64,000 nucleotides of DNA from Toxoplasma gondii ME49. Its lineage: Eukaryota > Apicomplexa > Conoidasida > Eucoccidiorida > Sarcocystidae. Position numbers and translations under genes: made by a program. This document shows positions 1 through 11,600 of this stretch, one piece after another; the first letter of the stretch is position 1, and the number at the start of each line of letters is the position of its first letter. The stretch spans positions 3,078,134 to 3,142,133 of the forward strand of contig NC_031473.1 in assembly GCF_000006565.2 (NCBI RefSeq). The letters are read 5' to 3'. The notes under the pieces are model-generated. The model did not search any database, was not told where the DNA came from, and saw only the letters and a list, made by a program, of their open reading frames with translations.

Positions 1-3000
1 ACCGGGGGCATACACACTCTTGGAAACTCCTTTCTGCACTGTCTTCGGTACCGTTCCAAGCCAGGCTTCCCTCCCAAGAGCCACGTCACAGTCTTCTCGT
101 CCTCGTGAAAAGGGAGAGGAAATGGGCAAAAGACTCTGTCAGCTGTTTGTATTTTATTTGGACTCGAATCTTTCCATGTTGCGTTGCCGCAGCCTCGGTG
201 AGTTCGGAAATGCGGCAACGGTCGCACATCGACTCGAGAAAACCACCGGCAAAGAGCAAAGAACACGACGCGGAATCCCGACGAATCGGCGAAAGCCTGC
301 CTGTGGAAAGCAACACCTGTTTTTCAGAGTATTGCTATGCGAAATCGATTCACTTTGCCTGGAGAGATCGGCACAAAGACACAACGGGTCACTTGGCGTC
401 TCCTGTGTGTGACTCGTCGCGCATGCATGCTGTCACGCAGACTACCGTGAGGCTGGTCTGTTATGTTGTTTACCATCGTGGCAAATGAAGCAAGTGTAGT
501 GGTATCCAACGTAGGTGTCGAATCAGCATTCGTCAACAAGCTGTAAAAATGTCATGGTAACCACTTCGTCAGTCTCCTGCTTTCCGGCAACGAGTCACGA
601 TTCGTCATCAGCATCTGCGGGAAAAAGTACGTAATTGGTTACGGCGGTACGCCATTTGGATTCTTTCGGTAGGCGGCAAGTCAGTAGCATTTCTGTGTGG
701 ATTTTGTAACGTGACTATCCGCATAAGTCTACTCAAGACGAAGATGCAGGTGTCGTCTGCTGCTGTTTCTGAGGCAGAGAACCCGTTAGGCACTCCACTT
801 GGAATCCCCCAGCCTCGAATGTCACTGACAGTCTTCACCGAAAGAGGAGAATCTCGGCAAACGCACGAACGGCCACTCTGTAGAACGAGAGACAGCCCCA
901 TTCCACTGTTTGCTGACCACAGCCGCACTCGAGAAGTCGTTTTGTCTCACTTTTCAATGGTAGCAGGAATCCGTGTAAAAAACGGTTTTCCGATTTTCCG
1001 TGTCTTTGTTTCCTGACCCACGGTCCGGTGTGGTTTTCTTGGCCATCACGGCAAGTACGTTGAGAATAGTGGTATCCAGTATCTGTGGTTAGATGCATAT
1101 GTATATATACATATACATGTATATGTATTTGTGTAGCTCGAAAAGGGAAACTCAGCAGGCTGACACTTCGTTGTGTTGTCAAAGTTCCGGTGACAAGTTG
1201 CTTTCAAAGGAAATGACCCTCACGATTATATGTGTCGAATGCGGCACCACACAGCGGATAACTGACGGAAACAGCTGTGCCGGTATCTTTTCTCTTCTGA
1301 AGATGATCAGATGTAAAATCGGGCGAGGAAGGAATGGTTGCTGAGCTAACAAGAAGACGACCTCGAAAAAGAGTGCATGTCGCGCTTGTTTCGTGCACAC
1401 CAATCCAGATGGCATATATTGCAGACAGATGGTGAAAGGCAGTGCATCTCATCAACACATTAGCCGCCTTCTGCTCAGGTCTAGGAGTCACCTGAATGAC
1501 GGACTGAAAAGCGCCTTTGTGGCAAGAGCTTTGCCTCTGATACGAAGCGTACGCTGTGATCCAGCTGCACCACTTTTAGTGTGCTGTGCGCACCTGAAAA
1601 AAAGGCGAATTCGATATCGGTCTTTGTGTTTGTGTGAAAGCTGCCACCAAGAAACTGGTGTGGGTACCCGGTTAGTCTCAGCGGATAGTGAACGAACAAT
1701 CTGAAGAGTTGCAACTTCCACTTAATGCAGTGGTCTGCAATCGAAGAGCGACACCGCAGTGACAGTTACTCCGTCCCGATCAGAACACACTGCTGCTGAA
1801 GAGGGTCACCGCGCATCTTTTCTGGAAATTGTGTGAACTGCCTTGCACCAGCTCGCGCTCGTTGTTGTCACTCGTGTTGGCGGCGCGAGAACGAAACTAA
1901 TCAGAGGTGCTCATATCATCTGTACCATCGCACTGGGAGCCATCCCCCTTGAGACAGGATTACCTCAAAGCTTTTTCTGAGGAGTTGCATGTTCCACGAG
2001 TTACGCCACTGAGGTAGACCCTGGAGGTCTTTGTTTCCCGGATCTCCAAGGAAACGCAAGTCGGCACTTGCTCTGCTGACCGTCCAAGCCCCCTCCGATG
2101 TCCGGTCTGCTTTTTCGCAGAGGGGGATCGAAACGCATTTTTCCGATGTAACTGGAGAGCGTGGCGCAGCCCAGGAGCTGCGAAAGTGCACCGATTGAAA
2201 GGAGAGTGTCGGCGCCGGGTGATTCCCGTGACGCCGCTTGCTCGAAGGGTCCACGAAACGGTAACTGACAGTTCTCACAGTGACAAAACTTGGAGAAATG
2301 GTCGTGAATACGGTGCTGCATCGGTAAAAACTCCCGCAGAAACCCTCGGAAGAGACTATTGGCATGGACCCTGGAAGCCGTGGGGTCTTCCAGAGCCGCA
2401 AGCTAGATCGATGGGGAGTTCTGCAATTCTCCGTGGCCTCTTGTCAGTCTTTTCGCTTCCGGTTCCAAAATATGTGTTTAACCTCTGGCTGGACTCTTTG
2501 GCAAGAGCGGCTTCGAAGCATCATCATAAAAAAATCATCTTGGAGAGTTCCACAGTGGCGGTCGTTTTCAGAGAGCCGAGTTGCCTCAGGTCACCCGACG
2601 AGCTCGAGCGAAATGAGTTTTTCGACCCCGTTCTCGCACCAACTTTCGAAGACCTTAGGTCGTCGGAGAACCGTTGCAGGCGACGGACTGCGACTCTCGC
2701 TCGAAAATCGACAGCGCGAACGAAAAATACATGTCTCGTACACGTTGTGTGTTTTTACATAGCCGGCAATCTGGAACTTGCACAGATGTTCGCCGGAAAA
2801 GCAATATTCCCGAACAGACGTCTGCATTGATGGAATGCCCCCTTTCTCGCTCGTCAGTGGAAGCCAGGCAAAATGAAGGAACTGAAAGCTTCTCCAGACG
2901 ATGTTCACCCTTTTTTAGGACGAGATCCGTCACCGAAAACCCGTTACAGACTTCTCTTGAACAGCAGCCGCAAGCGTGACCTTCCTTTTTGTTGAGTAAG

Positions 3001-3403
3001 CTCCACATCTGTTGAATGCGTCGCTGCCACCGACTTCCATGAAAAGCGTTCTTCGTTGCCCTTGGTCCCGAAAGACGTTTTCTCCCCTGATGGACTTCGC
3101 CTACAGCTCTACCTGCTTCAGCTCTCCACTCGGGAAAGAACATGTTTCTCATCTCGACATCGAGGATCATCGGCGCGGTAGCTTTCTGGACGAGGAAAAC
3201 CCCGTCTGTGAGTTTCCACCTGCGCACATTCTTTCACTGCGCCTTCTGTCTGGGTGTCGCGCCGTCTGGTTGCTCTGGCGCGGTGTTTCGCCACACCGTT
3301 GCGGCGCAGGGGAAAGCTCATTCGAATTGCTGTCGAGTTTCCCGGTCAACGCAGACTCCTCCAGAGATCTGTTTCGTTCGGTGATGTGTTGTCGCCTTCT
3401 CGC
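1..3403. other. intergenic / 3' flank, no gene recognised
   Basis: No reading frame here has a recognisable domain, a convincing ATG context or splice-linked partners. Open frames of up to about 210 codons occur on both strands and overlap one another, as expected by chance in DNA of this composition. The right part (about 2.6-3.4 kb) is the 3' flank of the minus-strand MIC8-like gene. The stretch contains a TGCATGC motif near 424 and a short TA-rich patch at 1095-1130, and nothing else I can name. Confidence 0.5.
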
Positions 3404-5662
3404 TTAACCCCAGAACGAGTTGCGAGTGTCCATGGCATACTGCTGTCGAGCCATCATGCTGTTGCGACCCATGGCCGGATCCATGCCTGGAGGCATCAAG
3501 TTTTGTCCCTGGCCGTACCCTTGCTGGCCCATGTAAGGTCCCTGCGGTCCGCCCGCAGGCGGTCGCGGCTGTTCGTCTTCCTCCTCGTCGTTTCCCCTTC
3601 GGCCCATGTAGGCAACAGCGCCCAAGAGCACGACGCCGCCGACAACGCAGCCGGCAATCATGACGGTGGACGTCCCTTCCTCTTCCGAGGTCGTGCTGCT
3701 CGAAGAGCTCGTTTCCTCCTCATCGCTGTCGTAGCTGGACGGACCGGGGACGCACCGGGGTTTCCCGTACATTGTCTGGAGAGTGTAGTTTGCGTTGCAT
3801 TTGCATGTGTACCCGTCTTTGGTTGGAAGGCACATCGACACCGCTTCGGCCTTGCCGCAGGGGTCACCAATGCAGCTGTTGGGCGGCGCACAGAGCTGTG
3901 TGTTGTCAGACTGAGTCCGCAGTTCGTAGCCCGAGTTGCAGACGCAGGTGTAGCCGTCGCCGCCGACGTCCACCTGGCAATCCGCGACGGCTTGCGCCGT
4001 TCCACACGGATTCACCGAACAGGCATCTGCTTTGTGACACATTTTCTTCCCCTTCACGTACTTGAGCATGTACCCCGCCTTGCACAGGCAATCCCACTTG
4101 TTTTCCGATATCTTTTCACAGCGCGTGACGCCTTCCGTCGCCCCGCAGTTCTCTTCGCACTCGTCGCGCATCACGCAGCTCTGGATGCCGTTCGCACTCG
4201 TCGACAGAATCGCCTCTGGCGTGCACTGACATGTGTACGCCTGGCCATTCGTTGAGCAACTGTCGACTGCCTCGTCCGGCCCGCAACTTCCCAGCTGGCA
4301 CGGATCCCCGAAAACGCACTTTTTCGCTCCAGTTGCGTCAGGCACCACCGTGTACCCCGACGCACAGACACATCCGTACGTTGGTCCGTCGACGAAGCAC
4401 TGCTGGACGGCCTCCGCGGCGCCGCAAGGATTCCCCAAGCAGGGATCCTTCCGAGCGCACGTGATTTGGTTGCTTTCCTCGTGTGTGGTGATCTCCGCGA
4501 TGTCTGCACAGACGCAGCCGTACGTTCCGTCGCTTTTGTTGATGCACTCCTTCACCAGGTCTGAGGTGCCGCAGGGGTCGTACGAGCACGGATTTTTGGC
4601 GCATTTCTGCTGGCCCTCGTCCGTCACCACCTGGATGTATCCCTTTTGGCACTGACACGTGTATCCCGTCTCGTGTGAGATGCAGTCATACACCGCGTTC
4701 GCGTCTCCACATGGGTTGTCCTTGCACCAGTCCTGCTTTTCGCACTTGGTCCCGTTCGACGCATATCCGTCCTTGCAGATGCATTCATAGGCGCCGGAGT
4801 CGAAGCTGACGCAGTCGTACGCAACGGTGTCGGACCCACACGGCTGCGCGCGGCAGCTGTCGGCCTTCTCAACGCACCGGGCGTGACCGCGCGACGTATC
4901 TTGCGTGTAGCCTGGTGGACAGCCACAAACGTAGGAGTTGCCCATGCGCGAACAGGTCCCTGGGGCGCAAGGAGACCCGTAGCAAGGGTCGCTCTCGCAT
5001 GTGCGACCGTCACCAACGTACCCCGGATTGCAGTAGCAGAAGGCGCCTCCCTCCGGAGTGTCCAAACGCTTGCAGCTGCCGTTCTTCGAGCACTGCCCGC
5101 CGTACTTCTCGCATGTGCACCTGTCGCTCTCGTAGTCCCCGTTATGGAACACACAGAGCCCGCTGTTCCAGGCCGCACACCAGGAACCTCCACAGGAACC
5201 GTACGCGCACTTGACCTTGCTGCAGCAACTCCCACTGGGACAGAAGCGCCAGGGACCTATGCCGTTGTGTTGTCGATCGACGCAGGGTCCATCCCAGAAG
5301 GAGAAGCGGCAGAGCCAGGAGTTGTCGGACGGCGGCTGCTGGATGTCAAACTCTGTGAAGGACACAGCCTTCGATGTCGGGACGGAGACCAGAGCGGTGT
5401 CCAGTTCAGAAGCAGAGACGGAGTGGATGAGGTCCAGAGCGGGGTAAGAGAGGAGACAGACGAAAGACTGCGGCAAGAGACTACGGAGGAACGGAGAGAC
5501 AGAAACAAGGGAGGCAGAGACGGAAGAAGGGGAGAAGAGGGAGGAAAGGAGACACATCGAGAGCAGAAGCGGTCGAAACTTGGAACTCTGGACAGTCGAA
5601 AGGGAAGAGAAGGTGAAGCACGCTCCACCCCGAGGGTGGAGAGTGGCGCGGTGCTGCGGCAT
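3404..5662 (-). CDS. MIC8: MIC8-like microneme protein with chitin-binding-like domain and ten EGF domains
   Basis: Single-exon type I membrane adhesin of about 752 residues. In order I see a hydrophobic leader, a cysteine-rich chitin-binding-like domain (about residues 114-182), ten consecutive six-cysteine EGF-like domains, a short acidic serine/threonine stalk, one membrane segment (about 666-686) beginning MIAGCVVGGVVLL, and a cytosolic tail of about 65 residues ending NSFWG. One CBL plus ten EGF domains is the described architecture of Toxoplasma MIC8, an escorter of MIC3 that is needed for rhoptry secretion during invasion. The small-residue IAG..GG start of the membrane segment resembles rhomboid cleavage sites of other micronemal proteins. 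The penultimate-region tryptophan fits the tail pattern seen in MIC tails. The start at 5662 has A at -3. An alternative ATG at 5557 would give 717 residues. The paralogue MIC8.2 or another EGF-type MIC cannot be excluded. Confidence 0.88.
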   Translation of the reverse strand: MPQHRATLHPRGGACFTFSSLSTVQSSKFRPLLLSMCLLSSLFSPSSVSASLVSVSPFLRSLLPQSFVCLLSYPALDLIHSVSASELDTALVSVPTSKAVSFTEFDIQQPPSDNSWLCRFSFWDGPCVDRQHNGIGPWRFCPSGSCCSKVKCAYGSCGGSWCAAWNSGLCVFHNGDYESDRCTCEKYGGQCSKNGSCKRLDTPEGGAFCYCNPGYVGDGRTCESDPCYGSPCAPGTCSRMGNSYVCGCPPGYTQDTSRGHARCVEKADSCRAQPCGSDTVAYDCVSFDSGAYECICKDGYASNGTKCEKQDWCKDNPCGDANAVYDCISHETGYTCQCQKGYIQVVTDEGQQKCAKNPCSYDPCGTSDLVKECINKSDGTYGCVCADIAEITTHEESNQITCARKDPCLGNPCGAAEAVQQCFVDGPTYGCVCASGYTVVPDATGAKKCVFGDPCQLGSCGPDEAVDSCSTNGQAYTCQCTPEAILSTSANGIQSCVMRDECEENCGATEGVTRCEKISENKWDCLCKAGYMLKYVKGKKMCHKADACSVNPCGTAQAVADCQVDVGGDGYTCVCNSGYELRTQSDNTQLCAPPNSCIGDPCGKAEAVSMCLPTKDGYTCKCNANYTLQTMYGKPRCVPGPSSYDSDEEETSSSSSTTSEEEGTSTVMIAGCVVGGVVLLGAVAYMGRRGNDEEEDEQPRPPAGGPQGPYMGQQGYGQGQNLMPPGMDPAMGRNSMMARQQYAMDTRNSFWG

Positions 5663-8600
5663 TCTGGAGAAAATGCAAAACCGGCAGGAGAGGACACAAA
5701 TGTGCAGCACTTTAGATTTCAGGCAATGTATCTATACCGGTGTGTGGAAGAACACGCTTACGGTCGTTCTTCTACGACAACCTGGTTGTCTAGGAGAGCA
5801 GAGAACCCCCTCAGGAGAGCACGACGAAGTTTTTAAAAGGAATTTCGTTATCGGTCTCGAAACGGAAAAACGAAGCAAAACGACACCAGACTCCGCGTGC
5901 GGCTGCCCACTTGAATTTGAGTCGGGTTGATGGACGCGTGTGCCTGGTCCGCCCCTGCGGCCGGGCACCTCTTTTGGAGAGGTTCGCAAAAAGTCAGAGA
6001 GCCCGCAAATACATAAGACAGATCTCTCTTTAATAAAGGGGTGCAGTCAAGGAGCGAAAGCCACTGACTTCGCAAGCACATCCAAGGGCCTGTCGACGAC
6101 TAGAAGAAGCACGAGCACGTGATACATCTCGCAGAGGGTGTGGCAGCGTCCGCGTATTAAGAAACGTATGAATCGAAGTGTTAGAAGTGCAGGTGCTGTG
6201 GTTTTCCTCCCTTTGTTTCATCAGAAGCCTGGATATACCTCTCTTGGAGATGTTGTCCCCATCCTGCAACGAGGATCATCCGTCGAGTCGCCGCTTCCCT
6301 CGATCCAGGCAACTAGCGGGGACGCGTCGAGTCACTCGGCGCCCGAACGACAGGGGAAACCGGGAGCTAGCGACGGACGCACCAGTTTCTGCTTGGCTAT
6401 CGCCCTGGACGAAGATCGCGGCAAAGACGACTTTTTTGCAGGGTTTGAGCCTTAAGCAGCATGAGAGTGCGCTGAAAACTATCGGGAAACCAAGTTTTCC
6501 GCGTGTGTTGACTCTGGCTGCTGTCCGCCCTCGTGACACTAGCCATCTCTGTGGTACAACACGCGGGGTCCGGATAGAGAGCGAAGTACATGTCACTTTA
6601 GAGAGCTCGTCGTTTCTGCACTACAGAACCGACTCTGTTTGGCTTCTTTTTGCAGCTCACTGATTCTTGCTCTGGTGCAAGGCTCGGTGTCGATTTCGGT
6701 GGCTTCCCGGCCGCCGACTGCGACTCCGAAAACTTGCAATCGAAAACCCAACTCTCGACGCCTACAAGGCACCGGACGGCGGCGGGCTGGTCACTGTGGT
6801 ATCCACTCTCGTACTGTAGACGGCATTGTGTATTTGACGAAGTTTTGAGTAAGGCGTTAAAGTGGAGGGAGGAAGTCTAGTTCTCTAAAAGAAACATCAG
6901 CGCAGGAAACACACACGGTTTCCCCTCGGGCAGGGCTGAAAAGGATCTCAGACCGCCCTGCAAGTAGTTTAGTATAGATCAATGCTTATGTTCAGTTGTG
7001 GTGCTGATTCTACGCTTGGAAAGACATCCGCGAGTCTAGCAGGCAGTTCTTTTGTCACGACCGCCATACATAGGTATCTCTTCCATCAGCAACGTACAGG
7101 TTTTTCACATCGTTTTCCACCACGTGGTTTTTGTGTTCTTCGCTAGTATCCTGGTAATCTTATCCCAGCACTCGGACTTCACGCGTTACGCCCAGTAGGC
7201 GCCCATGGGTTCTTGAGGTAAATCTCACAGTTCGTCATCACGCGTTTTCTGGGTTCTAGTCGGAAAGCAAATTTCCTTCGCAAAGAGTTCCGGGGTTTCA
7301 GGTGATCTCGACGAAATGGGAGCCCAAACCTTTCGTCTAACATTCACCGCGGCTTTCCAGGTTGGTCTATTGCTTCGCTTACCTACGCAAAGTGTACGAT
7401 TTCAACATTCCTTCGTAGGCGTGTTCGGTCCTGAACTGCAAGGCGGGAAGAAACGCCACATTTGGAGGTAAACACACAGATAAAAGTTCACGTTTTTCCT
7501 TCGTTGTGGGGACGATTCTGGGGTCGTCGGTGTCTCTCAGTAGCAAGCTGACTGCTTGTCCGAACGGGAAAACAATGCAAGACCATTAAGGTACAACGTG
7601 GCGGAAAGAAATACCGCCCAATATACATTCCTACAGGGGAGTTTTATTTTTTCTTCGGCAGAAGTGCCTAGCTGTTTGCAGAAACCGGCCTTCTGCGTAG
7701 AGCGAACTTCCCGTCTAAGCACATCCGTTCACAAGGGAACTTTGTGGTAGTTGTCTAGCGATGAAGAGACAGTTTCGTGTTGCCATCCATGAGAAAGGGA
7801 CGTTGTCGAGCCTCTCTCCGATTTCTGGATTGACATCTGAGGGGGTGTTTCATTAGCACAACTCGGGGAAAATTTACTAGTCTCGACAGTGGAACCTCCG
7901 TGCGACCTCTCATCGGCTTTGCGATTCTGTCGATGTACCGATTAAAACACAGGTTTGTCACACTAGGAAGTAGGAGGTCCCTCACTTCTTGAAAAAACGA
8001 CTTCCGAAACTTATAAGGGTGCATAAAACTCACCCTATATTCCCCATACCGACATCTGGAGCAGCAACATTTACATCGTACGACAACCATGTGTTATGAT
8101 TATTGCACGCTTCCGTTTAACGACTTTCTGGGGGCAAACGAATCAGGTGGTGAAGTCCGGAACGTGACAAACAATCCTAGATTCATGTAGACGACAGAAA
8201 GACGTCACGATGTAAGGTCGGTTGGTGCAGAAGATCAAACTTTTCTCCTGGTGTAGACATGAAGAACACACCCATGGCGACACGGCGGCTGTTTTCAAAC
8301 GCTTCACTGTACGTAAGTACTTGTCAGGTAGTTCTCGGCATATATGCCATGGGAGAGATCCTGTATTTTTAAAAAGGTCTGAAGTCCGGATCCGCGTGAT
8401 CCGAATCACATACACAGAAACACCCTCGTGTCTAGTATACAGATTGTCTCTTCACTTTCGAGATGTAGAGACAACGAAGTTCTCTACGCACCACTGCCGC
8501 AGACGGTACTTTCCCGCTCCTTTCAAACGAGGCGCGTCACCACTTTGACGAGGATGCGGCAAGAGCGAAAGATCAACAGGATAAACCGCAGTAACACCTC

Positions 8601-11600
8601 CTTCTCCACAAATATGTCACGCCTCCTAGCCGCTAGAACGATCTCTTAACGCTTCAGGGAAGGCGAGGCCGACAAGTACACATCTAAGAAAGTTCCTCAC
8701 ACCTTCTTCGACAGACAAACACACTCGAGAGGCTGTTCTCCACGGTAGTCGACTCACGCATTCCTGTCGTTGCATGTTTGCTTGACAGTTGTCTCCTAAA
8801 ACAGCACCCTCCAAGGTACATTAATCTCAAGTTCGGTCTACATATGCTTCACTAAACAGTACAAATCTCTAAACAGGTGTGTGTAGGCACAGGCCGTTCG
8901 GAACAGCAAAATCAAGAACGCGGCGAGTTCGGTTGTAAATACTGATACAATTTCACATAGAAACTGCCCAAACTGTCTTTGGATGCTCTTAACCAGGTGG
9001 CATTTTCTTTCAAGTGAAAGTGTGAACAGCTCCAACGTGACACCTGTCAACTGGCTCCAAGAAAAGCAAACGACGCATAACGGCGCCGGCGTCTGTCTCC
9101 AGTCCCCTTCCTGTGCTCTTGACATCACAGCTTGCAATTTCCATCGTCCTTGGATGGTATTTTCCAGCATTTTGTGGGACGCTTGAATCAATCCCGCCCC
9201 CCAAATGTGTCAGGCCTACAGGCAAGGACCAAACTCGAGTTTCTCTGACTCTTTTGACAACTAGACTGTCACTACCACAGGCCCCAGGATGCTTAACCGG
9301 TCAGGAAGTCCCTATCTGTCTAGACATACTACCACGCGAACAGTAGATCTGCATCTGCTCTTTCTTTGTTTTGTTCCCACTGATTTACGATGCTCAACAG
9401 ATGGCCAATTTTTTTATCCTCTTTCTGTCGAGGCGAACCTCAGAAGCTTCCAGGCGAGTGTTGCCCAAACAGCTGCCTGGGTGTCGCGTTCTTGTTTGTT
9501 TTCCCCGCTCAGCTGGTCAACCTTGGGTTGCCTCGCTCTGGAAGGAGACTCAAACCGACTGGCCGTTCTCCAGTGACAGAGGAAGGTGCCCTTTTCCTGC
9601 AGTTTCTCTCGTGTCTCTTTCGCAGTGAAGAAGCACTGCCGCGAAGGTCCCCCCAGTGTGAAGGGAGAGAGACTTGACAGAGGATTCGCCCGTCAGATTC
9701 CGCCCGAAAAAAGAAGAAACCATGTCATGGTTTCGACTGGACTCTGGGCTTTTTCATTCCTTTTCTCCCGAGAAAACTGCGACCACATCAAAGGGAAACA
9801 ATTGTCTTTCTCTCATAGTCAAGAGTTGCCGCGCAGCGCTCGCGACCCGGACTCGACCGAGACGGGTGGAGCTTGAAAGCGGTGTCTTTCCAGCACTTAC
9901 AAGGCGCAGTGCGAAATCTTTCAGGTATTATCGCCTCGCTCGTTCTCATCTCTTCCAAACTTCTTCTGTCTTTCTGAACTTCCTCCCCTCGAACGTTCTG
10001 TCCTCCCTCCGGACCACGTCGCGCCCGGAGTGTGGTGTCCGTATCCGACGGGGGCTTTTTGAGTCTCGCGCTAAAACTGTGGGTTTTCTGAGTTTCTTCA
10101 TGTAAAAACGCCACAGAACGAGTCACTGAGTTGGTTCTTTCTACAGTTGTCGTGCCTTCCAATATCTGGCAGCCAACACACTTTTTGCCGCAGGAAAGGG
10201 TCGCGCGAGGCTCACACGTTGCGCTCGTTCGACGGCGCGGGCGAGCTGAGGAATTTCTGTGGAGCTTTCTTGAGTTTTCTGTTCACTGTGTGTCGCTTTC
10301 GCGTTCTCCAGAAAAACTCCAGGAGACAGAACACAAAAGAAGAGCAGTGCTTCTTTCAGTTCCCTCCGCAAAAACACACACACAAACGCGCGGTGGCCCT
10401 ACAGCTCGACGGCGGCTGCGGCTGCGGCTTCTCCTGGAGACTCAATCTCCTCGTCACTTTCTAGACGAAAGCTCGAGCTGCTGTTTTCTACGAGTCCAGC
10501 CGTCAGTGAGAAAAGCGGCGTTGCTCAGGCTTCTTTCTACGAAAGCGTGGAGAAGGGCGGAAGCAACTGTCGGTGAAATCCCTGCGTGTCTTGCTCCGCA
10601 CTTCACACAGCGCCTTCCTGGATAGCTCTGCCTTTCTGTAGAAGAACAACGCCGTTCACCAGAGCTTCCTAAAGTTATCTGCTTGGTCAGGTTGCCCGTG
10701 AACTCTTTTTCTCAAACTCCGCCTCTGCCTAGCTGCTGCACAAGGTGGATAACAAGAGCGGAACAACCTGCTGGATCGCGAAAAAGGGCAAGGGACGACC
10801 GCAGGGGTCCATCTGCATGAAACGCAAATCGAATGAGACACTGCGGTTCCGAGGGTCGTGAGTAAGACTCTATTGAACTCCAGTTCTTGTGAGGGCAGGC
10901 AACCCAGTTCTTTGCGACCGCTGGTCACCGCCAGCTCACTGCAGTGCAGGAGACAGTTCAATGTGGTGGATTTCAGTTCCTGCGACGAGCAGGTTCCGTG
11001 AATGCATGCGTATTTGCACTTTCACGTGCATGCAAAGGTGCATAGAAACTGAGGATGGTGTATGAGGGACGAACGACGTGAGGTTTCAACGTGGAGCAAC
11101 ACTGAAAGGAATGCTGCAGAGACAACGGAGGCTCTGTGTCGCCAACAAGAAACGGGAGGTCGTGCGTCTTCCATTCGTAAAGTGGTTGAGCTGTAAATGC
11201 GAGTTAAAATGGAATGTATAGTCTCGCTTCTATGCTGCAGTGGAGACACAGTCTCCTCCAAGACGATCCAGAGTTCAAAACGGCCTCGGCCTCTTCGTCT
11301 GCGTCGCTGCTCCACAAACTCAGGTGTTAATGTGAAGGTGTGAACCTTGCATGCTTGCATGTTTCGTTCGTGGTGTATACAGAAATATGTGCACTGTAAG
11401 CTTAAATGTTTGTAAGCGTATGTGTTCATGTGGTTATACATATATATATATATATGTAAATGTCTTGCATAGATGTATCTGTGTGCTTGTGTTGCGTGCA
11501 TGTATGTATCTGAGTAAGTATATGTGTATGTATGTTTATATGTGCTTGTGTATACGTGCCTATATATGCATGTGTGTGTGCAGATGTGCGCGCACTGTTG

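Noticed and set aside
2655..3227. 190-codon minus-strand frame downstream of MIC8
   Set aside because: No domain, no signal and an odd composition. Most simply it is 3' UTR or flank of the MIC8-like gene.
9674..10625. overlapping plus-strand frames of 143 and 164 codons
   Set aside because: They lack a domain, a good ATG context and splice continuity, and neighbouring frames are equally open.
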